DNA from: Pseudomaricurvus sp. HS19
GTDB lineage: Bacteria; Pseudomonadota; Gammaproteobacteria; Pseudomonadales; Cellvibrionaceae
NCBI RefSeq assembly: GCF_009857815.1
Contig: NZ_WVVW01000002.1
Coordinates: 434,001 to 498,000, forward strand
DNA: 64,000 nucleotides
Direction of reading: 5' to 3'
Position numbers and translations under genes: made by a program. Below are positions 63,943 through 64,000 of this stretch, in pieces. Position 1 is the first letter of the stretch, and each line of letters opens with the position of its first letter. The notes beneath the pieces are model-generated. The model worked only from the letters and a program-made list of their open reading frames with translations. It was not told the DNA's origin and did no database searches.

Positions 63943-64000
63943 ATGGCAGCCCGCAAAAAAGTTGTCGATCCGATCGTTGATCTGGAATCCCAAATTGCCA
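63943..64000 (+). CDS. N-terminus of a basic protein, possibly AlgP/histone H1-like
   Basis: The window ends after 19 codons (MAARKKVVDPIVDLESQIA). AAAAGGA lies about 10 nt before the ATG at 63943; an in-frame ATG at 63937 is also possible. The basic start and the location beyond an FKBP gene and rsd/algQ suggest an AlgP-like DNA-binding protein, as in Pseudomonas. The sequence is too short to confirm this. Confidence 0.4.
   Translation, partial: MAARKKVVDPIVDLESQIA

Overview
The window is a gammaproteobacterial chromosome segment. Several blocks keep the gene order known from Pseudomonas and E. coli: ubiI-ubiH-pepP-ygfB facing TIGR02449-zapA-6S RNA-5-FCL; pilGHIJK-chpABC facing gshB-tonB3-yqgE-ruvX; pckA-hslO-hslR-yrfG; asmA-mutY-yggX; and rsd/algQ near an FKBP gene. 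The sequence is GC-rich over most of its length. The gene set (Chp chemosensory cluster, two diguanylate cyclases, outer-membrane phospholipase, PepP, 6S RNA) suits a free-living, probably marine, surface-associated gammaproteobacterium, perhaps of the Cellvibrionales/Halieaceae/Microbulbifer type. That placement is inference; no rRNA gene is present.

Layout. 1-3765 (minus): ubiquinone hydroxylases UbiI (cut by the window edge) and UbiH, then PepP and a UPF0149 protein. 3968-5431 (plus): small coiled-coil protein, ZapA, 6S RNA and 5-formyltetrahydrofolate cyclo-ligase. 5481-10210: peroxiredoxin, PldA, a DUF985 cupin, an orphan LexA-boxed UmuD-like protein, a glycerophosphodiesterase and a truncated haemoglobin. 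10404-15897 (plus): an S-adenosylmethionine-cycle operon, sahR-metK-ahcY-metF-rsmE, headed by a palindromic operator. 15900-20846 (minus): two GGDEF proteins, the second encoded with a periplasmic binding protein and a porin-like protein. 21001-34170 (minus): the complete Chp/Pil chemosensory operon that controls type IV pili. 34599-39225 (plus): gshB, tonB3-like, yqgE, ruvX, a lipid A acyltransferase and an alpha/beta hydrolase. 39343-43714 (minus): pckA, hslO, a DUF4124 gene, hslR and a nucleotidase. 43902-50326: cysQ and assorted metabolic, transport and regulatory genes, including a heparanase-like (GH79) protein. About 50300-54620: a visibly AT-richer stretch (PhzF, hydrolase, glycosyltransferase, Stf0 sulfotransferase) ending beside a tRNA-Phe gene, probably acquired horizontally. 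54791-64000: tRNA-Phe, yggX-mutY-asmA, gcvH, dsbB-lrgA-lrgB, rsd, phzF, an FKBP isomerase and the first codons of a Lys/Arg-rich protein.

Most distinctive observations: (1) an orphan UmuD-like protein under a near-consensus LexA box that keeps the Ala-Gly cleavage site but has lost both catalytic residues (Ser to Leu, Lys to Arg); (2) an ArsR-methyltransferase fusion regulator heading the SAM cycle, with an 11-bp inverted repeat over the -35 element and a promoter that predicts a nearly leaderless mRNA; (3) a 7-residue tandem repeat inside the giant ChpA kinase; (4) a porin/binding-protein/GGDEF operon; (5) an AT-rich segment bounded by an imperfect 22-bp direct repeat next to tRNA-Phe. No CRISPR array, insertion sequence or prophage was seen.
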